64,000 nucleotides of DNA, taken from positions 942,569 through 1,006,568 of the forward strand of contig NSJX01000007.1 in assembly GCA_002286715.1 (NCBI GenBank), given 5' to 3'. This DNA comes from Dentipellis sp. KUC8613. Its lineage: Eukaryota; Basidiomycota; Agaricomycetes; Russulales; Hericiaceae. Under the pieces are notes generated by a model. The model did not search any database and had not been told where the DNA came from. It worked only from the letters and a program-made list of their open reading frames with translations. Positions 1 to 10,762 of this stretch are shown here, in pieces. A program made the position numbers and the translations under genes. Within the stretch, counting starts at the first letter, position 1; each line of letters begins with the position of its first letter.

Positions 1-2
1 CT

Positions 3-1903
3 GCATTTCCGCTAGAGTACAAGCCAACACAGTCTACCGTTTCTACTAGGGCCCCTCTGTCGTTTCAAGAAGTACAGAGCAGGATCAGACACAATCACCT
101 CTCCATATCGCCTGAAGGCAGAAGGGCAGTATACGTCGACTCCGATTTTAGGGTTGTTCTGATTGACTTGCACTCGGTATGTGCGCTAATCTGCAGAATT
201 TTTCATATTCATACTTATCCACATATTGGCTTTGGAGATAGGAACCGCTGAGCCCGGTATTCACGGTCCTCTACGACATGCCACAGCCAATGCAGACATC
301 ATCCACGGAGGTCTTCCAAAAAGAGTACCCATCAGCGGTCTTCTTGAGCTACCATGTCGTGTTCGCGTCCGACGGTAATGGTACATTGTATACACTAAAC
401 ATTGGCCCCGATAGTGCTTGCCATGTTGTCGGGACGCACGATATCCCCGTAGACGCGGGAGAGAGTCTCTCCGTGTCTTCTCCTCCGTTCCGCATCCATT
501 CGGCCGTGCATACGTCAGACGACACCGCTGTTGTCCTGCTCTCTGCGCGGCATCGCGACCAATCAGAAGATACCAAACCCATTCGTGGCCCAGGAAACTG
601 GAAAGGCACACAGGTGGAGTTCGACATCTACGCAGCCAGGTTCAAGTTCCCTCTGTCTGGGCCGGGCGACGACATTCTTCCCTTGGACATCGTTTGGCAC
701 CGCCGCGGTGCGGATGTTCCGTCTTACACAACGTACGACCCCACCCTCCGAGCATTCCTCCTGACTGGCGCGTCCGTATACCGCCCGAGGCACGAAGCGC
801 AGCCGTCAACGTACAACCCTACTCCAGACGAGATTGCCCCTATTCCTTCTAAGGACGAGAATCTAGATACTCCCCCAGCCCCCGCAGGCCCTCCCAAACC
901 ACCTCCCTATGCGTGGACTCAAGACGACACAGAAGTCACCATCGCATTCCCCTTGCCGGCCCTGACCGACAAGGCCAACATCAACGTGCACTTCTCTTCG
1001 CATACGCTCACCGTCCTCGTCTCCGGCAACTCTACCAAAAGCAGCCCTTTGCCCCACTACATGTTGACGCGCCTCTGGGGTCCCATCACGCCTTCCTCGA
1101 GCTTCTGGACGTGGGACGCCCAGGCGACGGGCTCCTATGGCCTGCTCACGCTGCACCTGGAGAAGCAGAACGAGCGCACGCGCTGGCCTCAGGTCTTCGA
1201 GCCGGTACCGAACGTCCAGATCGAAGAGGTCACGGAGACCATGGATCCCTCCGAGCTGTACAACATCCGCGAGCATCTGGAGAAGTACACGGCCACGCTG
1301 CACGAAGGCACGGATGCGAGCGGACTGGGGCTCGGCACGGGCGTGTCGACGCTCGAGGGAGACATGGAGGAGGACGTCGACGCGGAGTCGGGGAACCTCG
1401 TGCGGCTGACTTGGATCGGCGAGGACGGGAGCACGCCCGCGTGGGCAAAAGAGCAGGCAGAGATCCCGGTCGACATCCTCTCGCTGCCCCTGCCTGGAAC
1501 GTCCGGGGTCTCCTTTGTCGTCAAGCACACCGTGGACGGCCTTGTATACACCCTATCGGCGGAGGCAGGGACGCCCGTCTGGAAGCATACGAACACCTTC
1601 TCTGCCCTGGCGTTCGTGTTGGCTTCCAAGCGGGATAGGAGATTCACGTACCACGAGCCCTCGAAAGCTGTCCACGCCTTCGAAAGTGGCAGTGTGGACT
1701 ATGGTGGCCACCTCTACGCATATATGTCCGCTCCTCCCGGCGAGCGCCAGGCGAAGGAGTCCATCCTCAAGGTCGGCGGCGGCGACTCGGGCTCCATCCT
1801 CGGTGTCGGCGCCGTGCAGGACAGAAAGGGACAGTACGTGGTGCTGTGCCTATGCGAAGGGGAGCTGATAATATTGCGGGACATACTCAACGATGACAAT
1901 TGA
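3..1903 (+). CDS. NudC domain-containing protein 1 (NUDCD1-like), 5' end outside window
   Basis: Exons 3-176 and 242-1903 (intron 177-241, GTATGT...TAG) join in phase and give 611 visible residues; the N terminus lies left of the window. Residues about 280-325 form a CS/NudC domain (starts YAWTQDDTEVTIAFPLP), the Hsp90-cochaperone-like beta sandwich. The flanking sequence has the beta-propeller-like features of the CML66/NUDCD1 family, for example VFLSYHVVFASDGNGTLY near the start of exon 2. Family members are cytosolic/nuclear co-chaperones of WD-repeat proteins; that role here is inference from family. An open frame starting at the ATG at 278 hides the upstream exon; reading through the intron boundary restores the conserved stretch before it. 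Confidence 0.8.
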
Positions 1904-2109
1904 TATGTATGAGACAGAAGCGAAGATATGTTTAGTTGGGTTTCTTCTAGCACTCGTCGGGTGCAAATAGCACAATTTACTAAGTACAGTGGTATGAAGG
2001 ACAGTAATCGTGTAACATCAACACCCGTGGCAATAGATAAAAAGACATGTAACAGGCCCAGGAAACTGAATACGAAGACAATCATAGTGTAACAAGTCGT
2101 GAGCAGCGG

Positions 2110-4367
2110 CTATCCTTTCAGAGGGTCCTCACTGTGGTCGAGCAGTCCTTCTGCCTTCACGGCAGGATGGGGCGCATCGCCACCGGGCACTGTGTGCAGT
2201 TGCTCGGGCAGCGCGTTCCCGTTCACAAGTGGCTTTGGGGGCGGCGGGGCCTCGCCCTGTAGCTTCGACGCCGGCGTCGTCGCACCCGGCGTTGTCGACG
2301 ATGCGGACTGAGTCTCGGTAGGTGAGGGGGAAGAGGGACTATGGTGTTGCGCAAGGTTCTCGGCACGGTCCTGCTCTGCTTTTGACAGGTCGATGACACT
2401 ATCAAAAGGCTCCTTCAGCGCCTCGTCGTCGGCCTCGTCCATCTTGAAGTCGCCATCCGACTCCTTGTCGACCTCGTCGCGCTCGAATTCATCTAGCTGC
2501 TCCTTCAGGCTCTTCGTCACGTCCGGCGAGTCCGCGGTGAAGTCAACTTTGTTGAAGAGCATGCGATCCTCAGTAAGTTGGCCCATGTTCTCATCCTCGT
2601 CGCTGTCATCCTGCTCGAACATGAGGTTTGGGGGTGTGCCGCTGTAGATCCCGATACCGGGTGTGAAGGAGATGCCGCCGCTACTAAACAGTCCAAACGC
2701 CTCCGTCCGGTCATCCTCGTTTTTTGGGCTCTCCCGTTCGGCCAGAATACGGTCGCGCTCTTCCATCGCTTGCCGCCTCGCCTTGAACGAGAGCAGACGT
2801 GTCGTGGCGTAGATTTGCGGGAGCGTGTCGGGAGTTGCATACCCTACATGGTTCTGGACACGCTCCTTGATCATGGCGTACCACTCCTCCTTGGTCTTCC
2901 CATTCAAGAGTGCAACAATCATAGCAGTCATGTTGTCGCAACCGATGCCGGCGCCGGAGGTGGTGTCCGGGGCGAGACAGAGTTCGCAGATGTTTTCGCA
3001 GATTTCGGGAAGCTCTTTGCCTTCGGAAACCTGGAGCCGCACGATGTTGACAACCTGCTGAGAAGAGAGGCAATCCCATATTCCTGTAGGGTGTTCAGAT
3101 GGGGAAGACTCGTGATGATGGGAATGAACTGACCATCACAAGCGAGGACAAGAAATTCATCATCGTCAGTGATGTCATGCTGCGTGATTTCGGGGTTCGA
3201 AGTGATAATTTGGTCCTCTGGCGGGATTTTATAATCCTTCTTGTACTCGAAGTCGCCCAACGCTCTTGCAAGAGCAAGATTCCCTGCAGAACAGGTATGA
3301 GATTGCTGCTGGAGTCGGAAATTGGAGCCTACTCACCCATGACACGTCCAAATTCAATAAACCCGCCAGCAGCCCAGACGCGATTTTTTTCAGCTAGAGT
3401 AGTCGATACAGTCAGACAGTGCCGCATGCACGAGGTGATACCCAAAGACGTACTTTCGTTCTGGGGTTTGTGATCGAAACTAAGTGGCTTTACTTCGCCC
3501 TTCACGCTGAGCACAGTCCGAGAGTCGCCTGCATTGGCCTGTGAAATCGTCAAATCGAGACTCTGCAGGGCAGCTGACGACGTACAACAAAAATCTTCTT
3601 ATCCTTCGTGATAAGAGCGGCCACGGCGGTACAACCAGAAGGGTCCCTTGTAAATGATGGATCTGATGCACAAGGTGAATATTTGAAATTGGTCATAGGC
3701 GAAGCAGGACGCACCACCAAGAAGATCTTCATCAGTCCCCAAGAAAGAGCGCTTCAGAGCCTCGGGGTAATTCCCCTCGCGGTATGCCTCTTCTTTGACC
3801 AATCGCTTGTGTACATTTGTACCCGCAAATCGCGCAACGGAGCTGCCTGTGATGAAATATGAGGATACAATGTTCTGACACAATGACAGTCAAACGTACC
3901 GCCATGGCCATCGTACACCGCAAAGAAAGTATTTGTCTCGTCACCCTCATCCAACCTCAGTTCTGTAGCATGGGCATCCTCCATCGCTAGCGGGTAGAAT
4001 TATGGTCAGCATAGCGATAATATAGCGTTCCAGACAGGCCAAAATTTTTGATATTCTCAACATGGGCGGAATCCAGGTATGCGAACAGGAAAAAAATGGG
4101 GAACGTGTGCTGAAGATGAGTACTCACTGACTCGCCATCCTTGCATCTCTGAGACGCCATAAAGAAAGCGGCTGTCCCCACCGGACTCGGTATGTTTCTC
4201 AGTCGCTGCGGGTAAGAATAGCGTGTGAGCAGCCGGTTAAATACGCGCACGCGACACAGCGCCAGGTGACAGACTCACCTGGAGAAGAAAGTGTTTGGCC
4301 CTACAGGATGGAGAAGCATTGGGAGGCGTTTCTTATCGGGGTGAAATCGAGGGGAGGCACGCACCAT
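2110..4367 (-). CDS. PP2C-type Ser/Thr protein phosphatase (Ptc2/Ptc3-like)
   Basis: Ten exons on the minus strand: 4365-4367, 4279-4300, 4128-4205, 3900-3986, 3715-3846, 3586-3662, 3454-3538, 3337-3393, 3134-3283, 2110-3083; phases close to 554 aa. The protein begins MGQTLSSPATEKHTESG, the usual fungal Ptc2/3 start, and carries PP2C metal-binding motifs: RVTMEDAHATE (motif 1), VYDGHGG (motif 2), DPSGCTAV, ANAGDSR, ALGDFEYK and CDGIWDCLSSQ, and a GCDNMT motif that supplies a metal-binding Asp. The C-terminal ~200 residues are acidic and low complexity. Family: Mg/Mn-dependent dephosphorylation in stress-MAPK and checkpoint recovery (inferred). The initiator ATG is alone in exon 1, followed by a 64-nt intron and a 22-nt exon. 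Confidence 0.9.
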
Positions 4368-4726
4368 GACTCGTGCTCGATCCTAACGAGAATCACACTC
4401 CGAAATTGCGATTTGGCGGAGGGGGGAGGGGGAAAGACGTAAGAGAGGTAGACGCAGAGGAAGGGCGAGGAGAGCGTGTGCGGCGGTCGTGTGCAGCTTG
4501 GTAGAGAATGTTTGGAGCCCTGAAGCAGAGGGAGTCATCGAAATGGCAATGGCGGCATTTCTCCTGTTTGGCTTTGATTGCATCTAAGCTTACCCCGCCT
4601 ATTCATTGCCCTCTCCATTTCATTTATTCTTGCACATGTCTTTCTATAGTACTGTCCCTGCCACCACGCTCTGTACTTCGCTCATCTTACATACATACTA
4701 CACGAGCTATCAACACATTCACACCC
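4368..4726. promoter_or_regulatory. intergenic: PP2C promoter and 3' flank of the Scm3-like gene
   Basis: No supported gene. The minus-strand PP2C start is at 4367 and the minus-strand upstream gene ends at 4727, so this stretch must hold the PP2C promoter. It is pyrimidine-rich on the plus strand around 4600-4740. No clear TATA box seen. Confidence 0.4.
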
Positions 4727-7700
4727 TTAGCGCCTTCTTTCATCTCCCGGCGCTGGTCCGGGCGTTCTCCCGCGCCCCCGTATGGCCTTTATTTGCACCC
4801 CAGGCGCCGTTGGCGATACCTCTCGCCGCACACTGCGACTCCGTCCGCAGGCCTTCGGGGTCTCTGGCTCGGGACTGGTGCGTGGCGATGACGAGGCCAA
4901 CGGTACCTCATAGTCGCTACTTTCCCATACTTGTCGTGATCGCCAATCAAGATCGTCTTTGTCCCTTCTTGCAAATACGGGCGGTCCATCATCGAGCTTG
5001 AAAGACACACGTCGCCCACGCGATTTACTTCGGCCCCGCGACATGCTTCTTGGTCTTGAACACGGCCTCAGAGGCGGAGACGACCCAGATAGGTCATCTG
5101 GCTCCGGAGAGGACGGTGGGAGCGTCCCTGGGGTAAACGGTGGGTAATATAAGCCTGAATGATGGGTCGAAGTCCTGTACGGTGCTCGTGCCCGAGAGCT
5201 ACTTGCGTCAGGAGAGGAGTCCCGTTCAGGCTGAGCGTAGGGGAGATGTCGCGGGGCATGCGGCGTCCAATATAGCGGCGAAAACGACTGCCCATATTGC
5301 CCACCCATCGCAGGGGCCATTGAGGGCCACGCCAACTGCTCACCACTGACCGCTGGTGGTCCACCGCTACTCGCGCTGATAAGATAAGATAGGTGGTGCA
5401 TAGCTTGCGCGAGGAGGTATTGCGCCTGCTGACCGTTCACCGGTGGATACGGGGGAGGATGGGAGGCACGATCTGACAGGTGCGCATGGTCTGGCGGTCG
5501 ACTACTGTGTCGCGGCATATAGTACGGTTCCGGGAGCGGGGTACCTATGTGGTTGTCTGAAGGTGGTGGTGGTACAGAGCATGTCCGAGAGTGCGAAGGA
5601 GCACGCGAGCGTGAACGGGCGCGCTCTTTTGCCTTGCTTTTTGCGACTGCTGGAGGAATAGTAGTCAGAAGATGTCTCAATGAGCGTACGCATGTGGTGG
5701 TACGTACGCAAATCAGAGAGCGGAATATCAGGGGATACAGGACGCTCGGTGGTATTTGCTTTCCGTGCCGACAAAACAGAAGGATTGCGAGGGAAGCTCT
5801 TGTCCTGCCGCGCCTCCCTTGATTTTTCAGCCAGCCTTGATGGTCCAGCCTGGGAATCACTGATTGGTGACATCTCGGGTAACGACGACACGCGCTTGCG
5901 CTTCCGACTCGTTGGAGGTCTTGGTGATGCAGATCTCAACGGACTTGAAGGAAGAAGTTGAGACGTTGGTGATGATGGTGGAAGTGAAGATGTCGAGGGA
6001 AGAAGTATCGAATTATCATCTTCGTCCGAGGACAAGTCAATAACCCCAGGGCCAAGACTTCGACCTTGGCCCTTCTTGTCTGCTTCTGCTTTAGGTGTAT
6101 GCACGAGCTTTTTGGTCGGGCCTGGAGTCTTTGCCGGTTCGGGGGGCAGTTTGCTCTTCCCCTTGTCCTTGCCTTTATTGATATTCTGAGGTGTTTCAGA
6201 AGGAGCAGGGGTTGCTGGCTTTGCTGGGTTGCTACCAGTAGCCGGGTGATCGCGGGTGGATGTTCCAGGTGCAACAGATTTTCGCCCCGCTTTCCGGACG
6301 ATCACAACCTCTGGTATCATAGTAGACCGTGGAGGAGCTCTCTTGGGCGGCGTCTTCAATGTTTTCGAGACTTTCGTCAAGTCAAGATGCCGAATGCTTT
6401 GTAGAGACTGATGCGTGTTCTCTTTGGCACTGGTCGAAGGGGTTGGGCTGGCGAAGACTGTAGGGATAGTGGACGGAACAGTGATTTTTGCGCCTCTGTA
6501 CGCAGGGCGGGGCCTTGGATGTGATGTGGGCGGGGCTGTTTCGTCACAACTTGAAGCGAAGGAATGCGGTGGCGTCTGCAACTGGGTCTGGGCAACAATC
6601 TCTGGAGAGTGTATTTGAGGCTTCGTCTGCGATCCATTGACAGCAGGAAGTACTGATGAATTCGGAGGAGCTAGTTCCGGTAGCGGTTCTGGATCTGTGG
6701 GAGGAGGTGAAGGCGAAGGTGTATCGAATATTTCGATCACATCATTTTCCTCAGGCTCAAGCTCGCGAATAGGTGAAGACGGCGTAGGTTTGGATATTTC
6801 ATAGATTGCATTGGATTCATCCAATTCCCACACGCCGAGCTCGTCTTCCGAATCGCTATCGGGCATGGGTGCGGGGTCGGGTTGTCTGAGAGGCAGGCTC
6901 TTGATGACAGTAGCAGTATCTGGTGCGAAATTTCGTGGGTGCTTACCAGGATTTGGCATCGACAGCTCTGCCTCATCGAGGCTGTCTGACACGTCTTCCC
7001 AGTCTGTTCCACCAACTCCCGACGCATTGTTTTCACCATCCTCTCCCGTATCCACCACCACCACCTCTTCTCGCCACAGCTGGCGCAGATCCACCACATC
7101 CTCCTCCTCGTAATCCTCGTCTACCGGCCCTCGTTCCTCTCGCATCCTCTTCTCCACCTCCAAGAACTCCGCGAGATCATCTTCATCTGCTGGGTCCAGC
7201 TCCTTCCGTCGCACGCCTCTGAGCTTTGCGTCCAGTTCGTCAGAGATGTCGGCTTCGGGCGCGAACGCGTCCAGCTCATCGAGCTCGTCCTCGCCCTCCG
7301 TGAGTGCCCCTGCATCACTACCCGCGTCGTTGGCCGGGTCTTCACCCTGCATCATATACCCAAACTTGTACTCCGATGGCGCGCTGCGCAGAACTCCACG
7401 GTCTTTGATGATATCGCCAGAGCGCAGGTCGATGATGTCGTCCTCATCGAGACGACGCGAATAGCGCTCGGCGAGCTGCGACCACACGTTGAGAACGCGC
7501 ATCGTGGACTCGTGGCGGGCTGCATCAAAGTCGATCTTGCTAGGGTCCTCTGGCTGGGCGGATGACGACGCGAACGGCGACGAAGAGAAGGAGCTGGACG
7601 GTGTGAGGGTGAGACGCGGGCGTTTCGCAGGAGAAGGCTGATCAGGGGGGTGGTTTGGCGGCCGACTGAAATCGCGAGAAACTGGGGGAGACGCAGAGGG

Positions 7701-7811
7701 GGTTATCAGTGACAAGATGGGAGGCCGTGTTAAAGTCAGCGGAGGCTGACTGGGCTTGTCCATAGGCGTCGAGCAGCCAGAGTACGAGGATGAGCGTGTT
7801 CTGCCACACAC
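4727..7811 (-). CDS. Scm3-like (HJURP family) CENP-A chaperone candidate, large low-complexity protein
   Basis: Two exons, 5708-7811 and 4727-5649, joined across a 58-nt intron (GTACGT...CAG), give 1008 aa from the first ATG, or 992 aa from the more likely ATG at 7763 (MDKPSQPPL). Around residue 105-150 is VWSQLAERYSRRLDEDDIID followed by LRSGDIIKDRGVLRS. This fits the Scm3 signature (aspartate-rich stretch, IDL-x-TG-x-I-x-x-D-x-G-x-L), the CENP-A/H4-binding helix and turn. The rest is acidic, then Ser/Pro/Lys-rich, and the C terminus is Arg/Ser- and Tyr/Pro-rich, ending GDERRR. Function in loading the centromeric histone is inferred from this one motif; the remainder has no domain I recognise. 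One further intron in the low-complexity part cannot be excluded. Confidence 0.55.
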
Positions 7812-8213
7812 TCAACCATCTCCTTTGAACTCCGCCACCGCGCCGTCTCACGTGCCCCCAGATCTCTTACTTCCGCACTCTTCCGCGCTCATGTCCTTCA
7901 CCGGCAGCCCACATTCCCGCCCACAAATGTCGAGAGTCGCTGTCAGCATTGTTCGTATTGAGCGAGCAGCCTCTGTCGTCGTTGGGATCGGCGGTGACGG
8001 ACACGTTGTCGGACGCGACGCGTTCATTACATAAACAATGGTACATTATTGTTCTCCTCGAGGTGCCTGGACGATATCTCCCAAAATACGCACATCTATT
8101 GTGCTCCTGCCCATACAAAAGTGCGTACTGTCTCAGGTCTATCTACCATTTATTCACGGCGCACCTTCACGACCTCACGTTCTTTACGCTTCGCCGAACG
8201 ATCTCACGCTAAC
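7812..8213. promoter_or_regulatory. divergent intergenic region
   Basis: Lies between the start of the minus-strand Scm3-like gene and the plus-strand glucanase, so it must carry both promoters. No ORF with coding character; pyrimidine-rich toward 8100-8210 before the glucanase ATG. Confidence 0.4.
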
Positions 8214-10271
8214 ATGCGCCCTTCTGTCATTCTTCAGCTCGCACTGGTTGCTTGCACTAATGCTTTGCCTGTGAGGCGTCGTCTGACGGGCTTCAACAAG
8301 TCCTTCATCCGCTCCCACCCTCGCTTCATTCCTCGTGACATTAGTCCATCTCTCCTCGAGAGCCTTTCTGCGTTTACCGTGCCATCCTCCTCCATGCCTG
8401 CTGCGACAGCTTCTGCAAGTTCTGCGACATCTTCCGCCACATTCACCACTGTACCCCCAACATCCTCTATATCATTATCGGCCTTGTCTTTCCAGCCCAC
8501 CACTTCGTCTATCCATGTAGCGGCCGCCGATACATCTGTCTCCGTCGCGTCAACGTCAACACTACCACCCGCATCTGCACCCTCCGCCCCTCCCTCTCCT
8601 TCCAATAGGACTCAGAAATTTGTCATTGCCCACCATATTGTCGGTAACACTTTCCCGTACACACTCGACAACTGGGCATCGGATATTGCTTTGGCGCATG
8701 CCAATGGTGTCGATGGATTCGCGTTGAACGTGGGCAGCGATAGCTGGCAGCCTGGTCAAGTCGCAAACGCGTAAGTGTACTATGAAATGTTATGTTTCAT
8801 ATCCAGCTAATCGGAATTCCATACTAGCTACCAAGCTGCATCACAATCGGGAACAAATTTCAAGCTTTTCCTCTCTTTCGATATGTCGTGCGTGTCTTAG
8901 GGCCATTTTCCTCACATATCCTATCAACGTGTTCCACTAGTGCTCTCCCCTGCGCCGGACCTAATGATGCAGCCACGCTTCGCAGTTATATTACCACTTA
9001 TGCCAAGCACCCCAATCAGCTAATTTACAAAGGTCGTGTCTTCGCATCGACTTTTTCTGGAGAGTCATGCACATTCGGCCAGTCCTCGTCTGTGGCAGGC
9101 TGGTCTTCCCAATTCACGCAACATCCTGATCTGTCGGGACAGAATGCGGTGTGGTTCGTCCCTGCGTTCTTCGTTGACCCAAATACGTTTGGCACGTTCA
9201 ACAATGTCATGGATGGTGTCCTGAACGTGAGAGTCTCTGTTCGTCGAGCTTTTTTATGTTGCTGATCGCCTCTTGCAGTGGAATTCAGGCTGGCCCGTCC
9301 AACTGACGACGAACACTGCGAACTCCGTCTTGGCCTCCGTCGGCGCTAGCCTTTCTTCTATCGTATCCTCTATCACAAATACCGTCTCCAACACGCTGTC
9401 GCAGTTTGTCAACGGCACCACCAGTGATACGCAGTTCATTGACGGTCTCAATAAGATGCCCAGCAATGGCGAGAAACGATCGTATATGGCTGCGGTCTCG
9501 CCGTGGTTCTTCACGCACTACAGTCCTCAGACGTTCAACAAGAACGTGAGTCATTTCCTTGTAATCACTTCTTCTGCGATCGCTAATTATGATCGACCGA
9601 TGCAGTTCATTTATTATACCGACTCCCATCTCTATCCGACCCGTTGGGAGTCCCTTATGGACACGCGCGACCAGATCGACCTCGTTGAAATCGCGACATG
9701 GAATGACTACGGCGAGTCGCACTATATCGGACCCATCGAAGGCGCACAGCCGAACAGTCAGGCCTGGACCGACGGCATGGACCACACGGGCTGGCTGGAC
9801 ATGACAAAGTATTACGCTGAGGCATTCAAGGCCGGCGCGTACCCTCCCGTTACTAAGGACAAGCTGTACATGTGGTCCCGCCCTCACTCTCGGGATGCGA
9901 ATGCGCCGGACCCTGTTGGGAAGCCGTCGAATTTCCAGCTGGTATGTGGACTCTCTTTTCACATTTTTGCCTAATTTCTCACCTGCGAGCATTGTTCGCA
10001 GACGGAAGACACCGTTTGGGTCGTCGCAATGACCACCGCGCCGGCCACTGTCACACTCGCTACGTCCGACAGCAACACGCAGACTTTCAATGTCCCTGCT
10101 GGCGCTAACAAGCTGTCGGTCCCAATCAGTGCAGGCGGGTTCATGCACGGGACTATCCAGCGCGGTGGACAGATGGTCGTTGACCTGAAGCCGGAGGACT
10201 TCACGTTCGAGGGGAGCCCCGGGACGTACAACTACAACGCATTCGTGGCGTTCGCTGGTGCGAATAGCTGA
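8214..10271 (+). CDS. secreted alpha-1,3-glucanase (mutanase), glycoside hydrolase family 71
   Basis: Six exons: 8214-8770, 8828-8887, 8941-9226, 9279-9545, 9606-9941, 10002-10271, 591 aa. The N terminus MRPSVILQLALVACTNALPV is a signal peptide, followed by a basic stretch and a Ser/Thr/Pro-rich linker (residues ~60-135). The GH71 domain begins KFVIAHHIVGNTFPYTLDNW and includes DIALAHANGVDGFALNVG, FKLFLSFDMS and the diagnostic EIATWNDYGESHYIGP block, which contains conserved acidic residues of the family. The last ~85 residues look like a small beta-sandwich. The enzyme hydrolyses alpha-1,3-glucan of fungal cell walls outside the cell; whether for wall remodelling or mycoparasitism cannot be told. 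The Ser/Thr linker before, rather than after, the catalytic domain is notable. Confidence 0.9.
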
Positions 10272-10762
10272 GGGTGAAGAACGGAATAGTAATAAGGCCT
10301 GGAGCCGTGCGCGAGTCGAAGTCAAGTGTGAGACTTCTATCTTATTTGCATATCTTTATTTTTGGTTTCTTCGGGCTTCTGCAGAGTAATGTATGCGCCC
10401 ATTCCGTGCGTTGAGTCGCCATTCTGGACGAATCTGTTGTACTCTCTCGGTATGATGTGTATTCGTATGTATACCTGGCCATGGTACCAATGTATCTATA
10501 GTTGCTGTGTCTCCATCCGTGCTACCTGGGGGCGAGGGCGGTGTAATCAAATAATACTTAGCATAACAGTTTCATGCGCATCCAACAGGGACCATTTACT
10601 CTAGATCACAGCATCTGATATAAGAAAGTGGTATAGAAAGCATCCGGAAAACCAGAAGATACAGCAGGGGTACAGCAATAAGAAAATGTAGCTGGACGGT
10701 AGATTGAAGATACAGTCAAAGATGAATTACACTTCTCGTCCACAAATTAACAGTCAACTAAT
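10272..10762. other. intergenic, no gene seen
   Basis: Between the glucanase stop codon and the 5' target-site duplication of the LINE. Contains short A/T-rich stretches and no reading frame with coding character. Its right end (from about 10700) was the 3' flank of the MYND gene before the LINE inserted. Confidence 0.4.

Noticed and set aside
8234..8605. Open frame opposite the glucanase N terminus
   Set aside because: Mirror of the Ser/Thr-rich linker; the spliced GH71 gene explains the region.
9285..10325. 346-codon minus-strand frame over the GH71 gene
   Set aside because: Shadow of the plus-strand coding exons; no motif and it crosses three well-supported introns.
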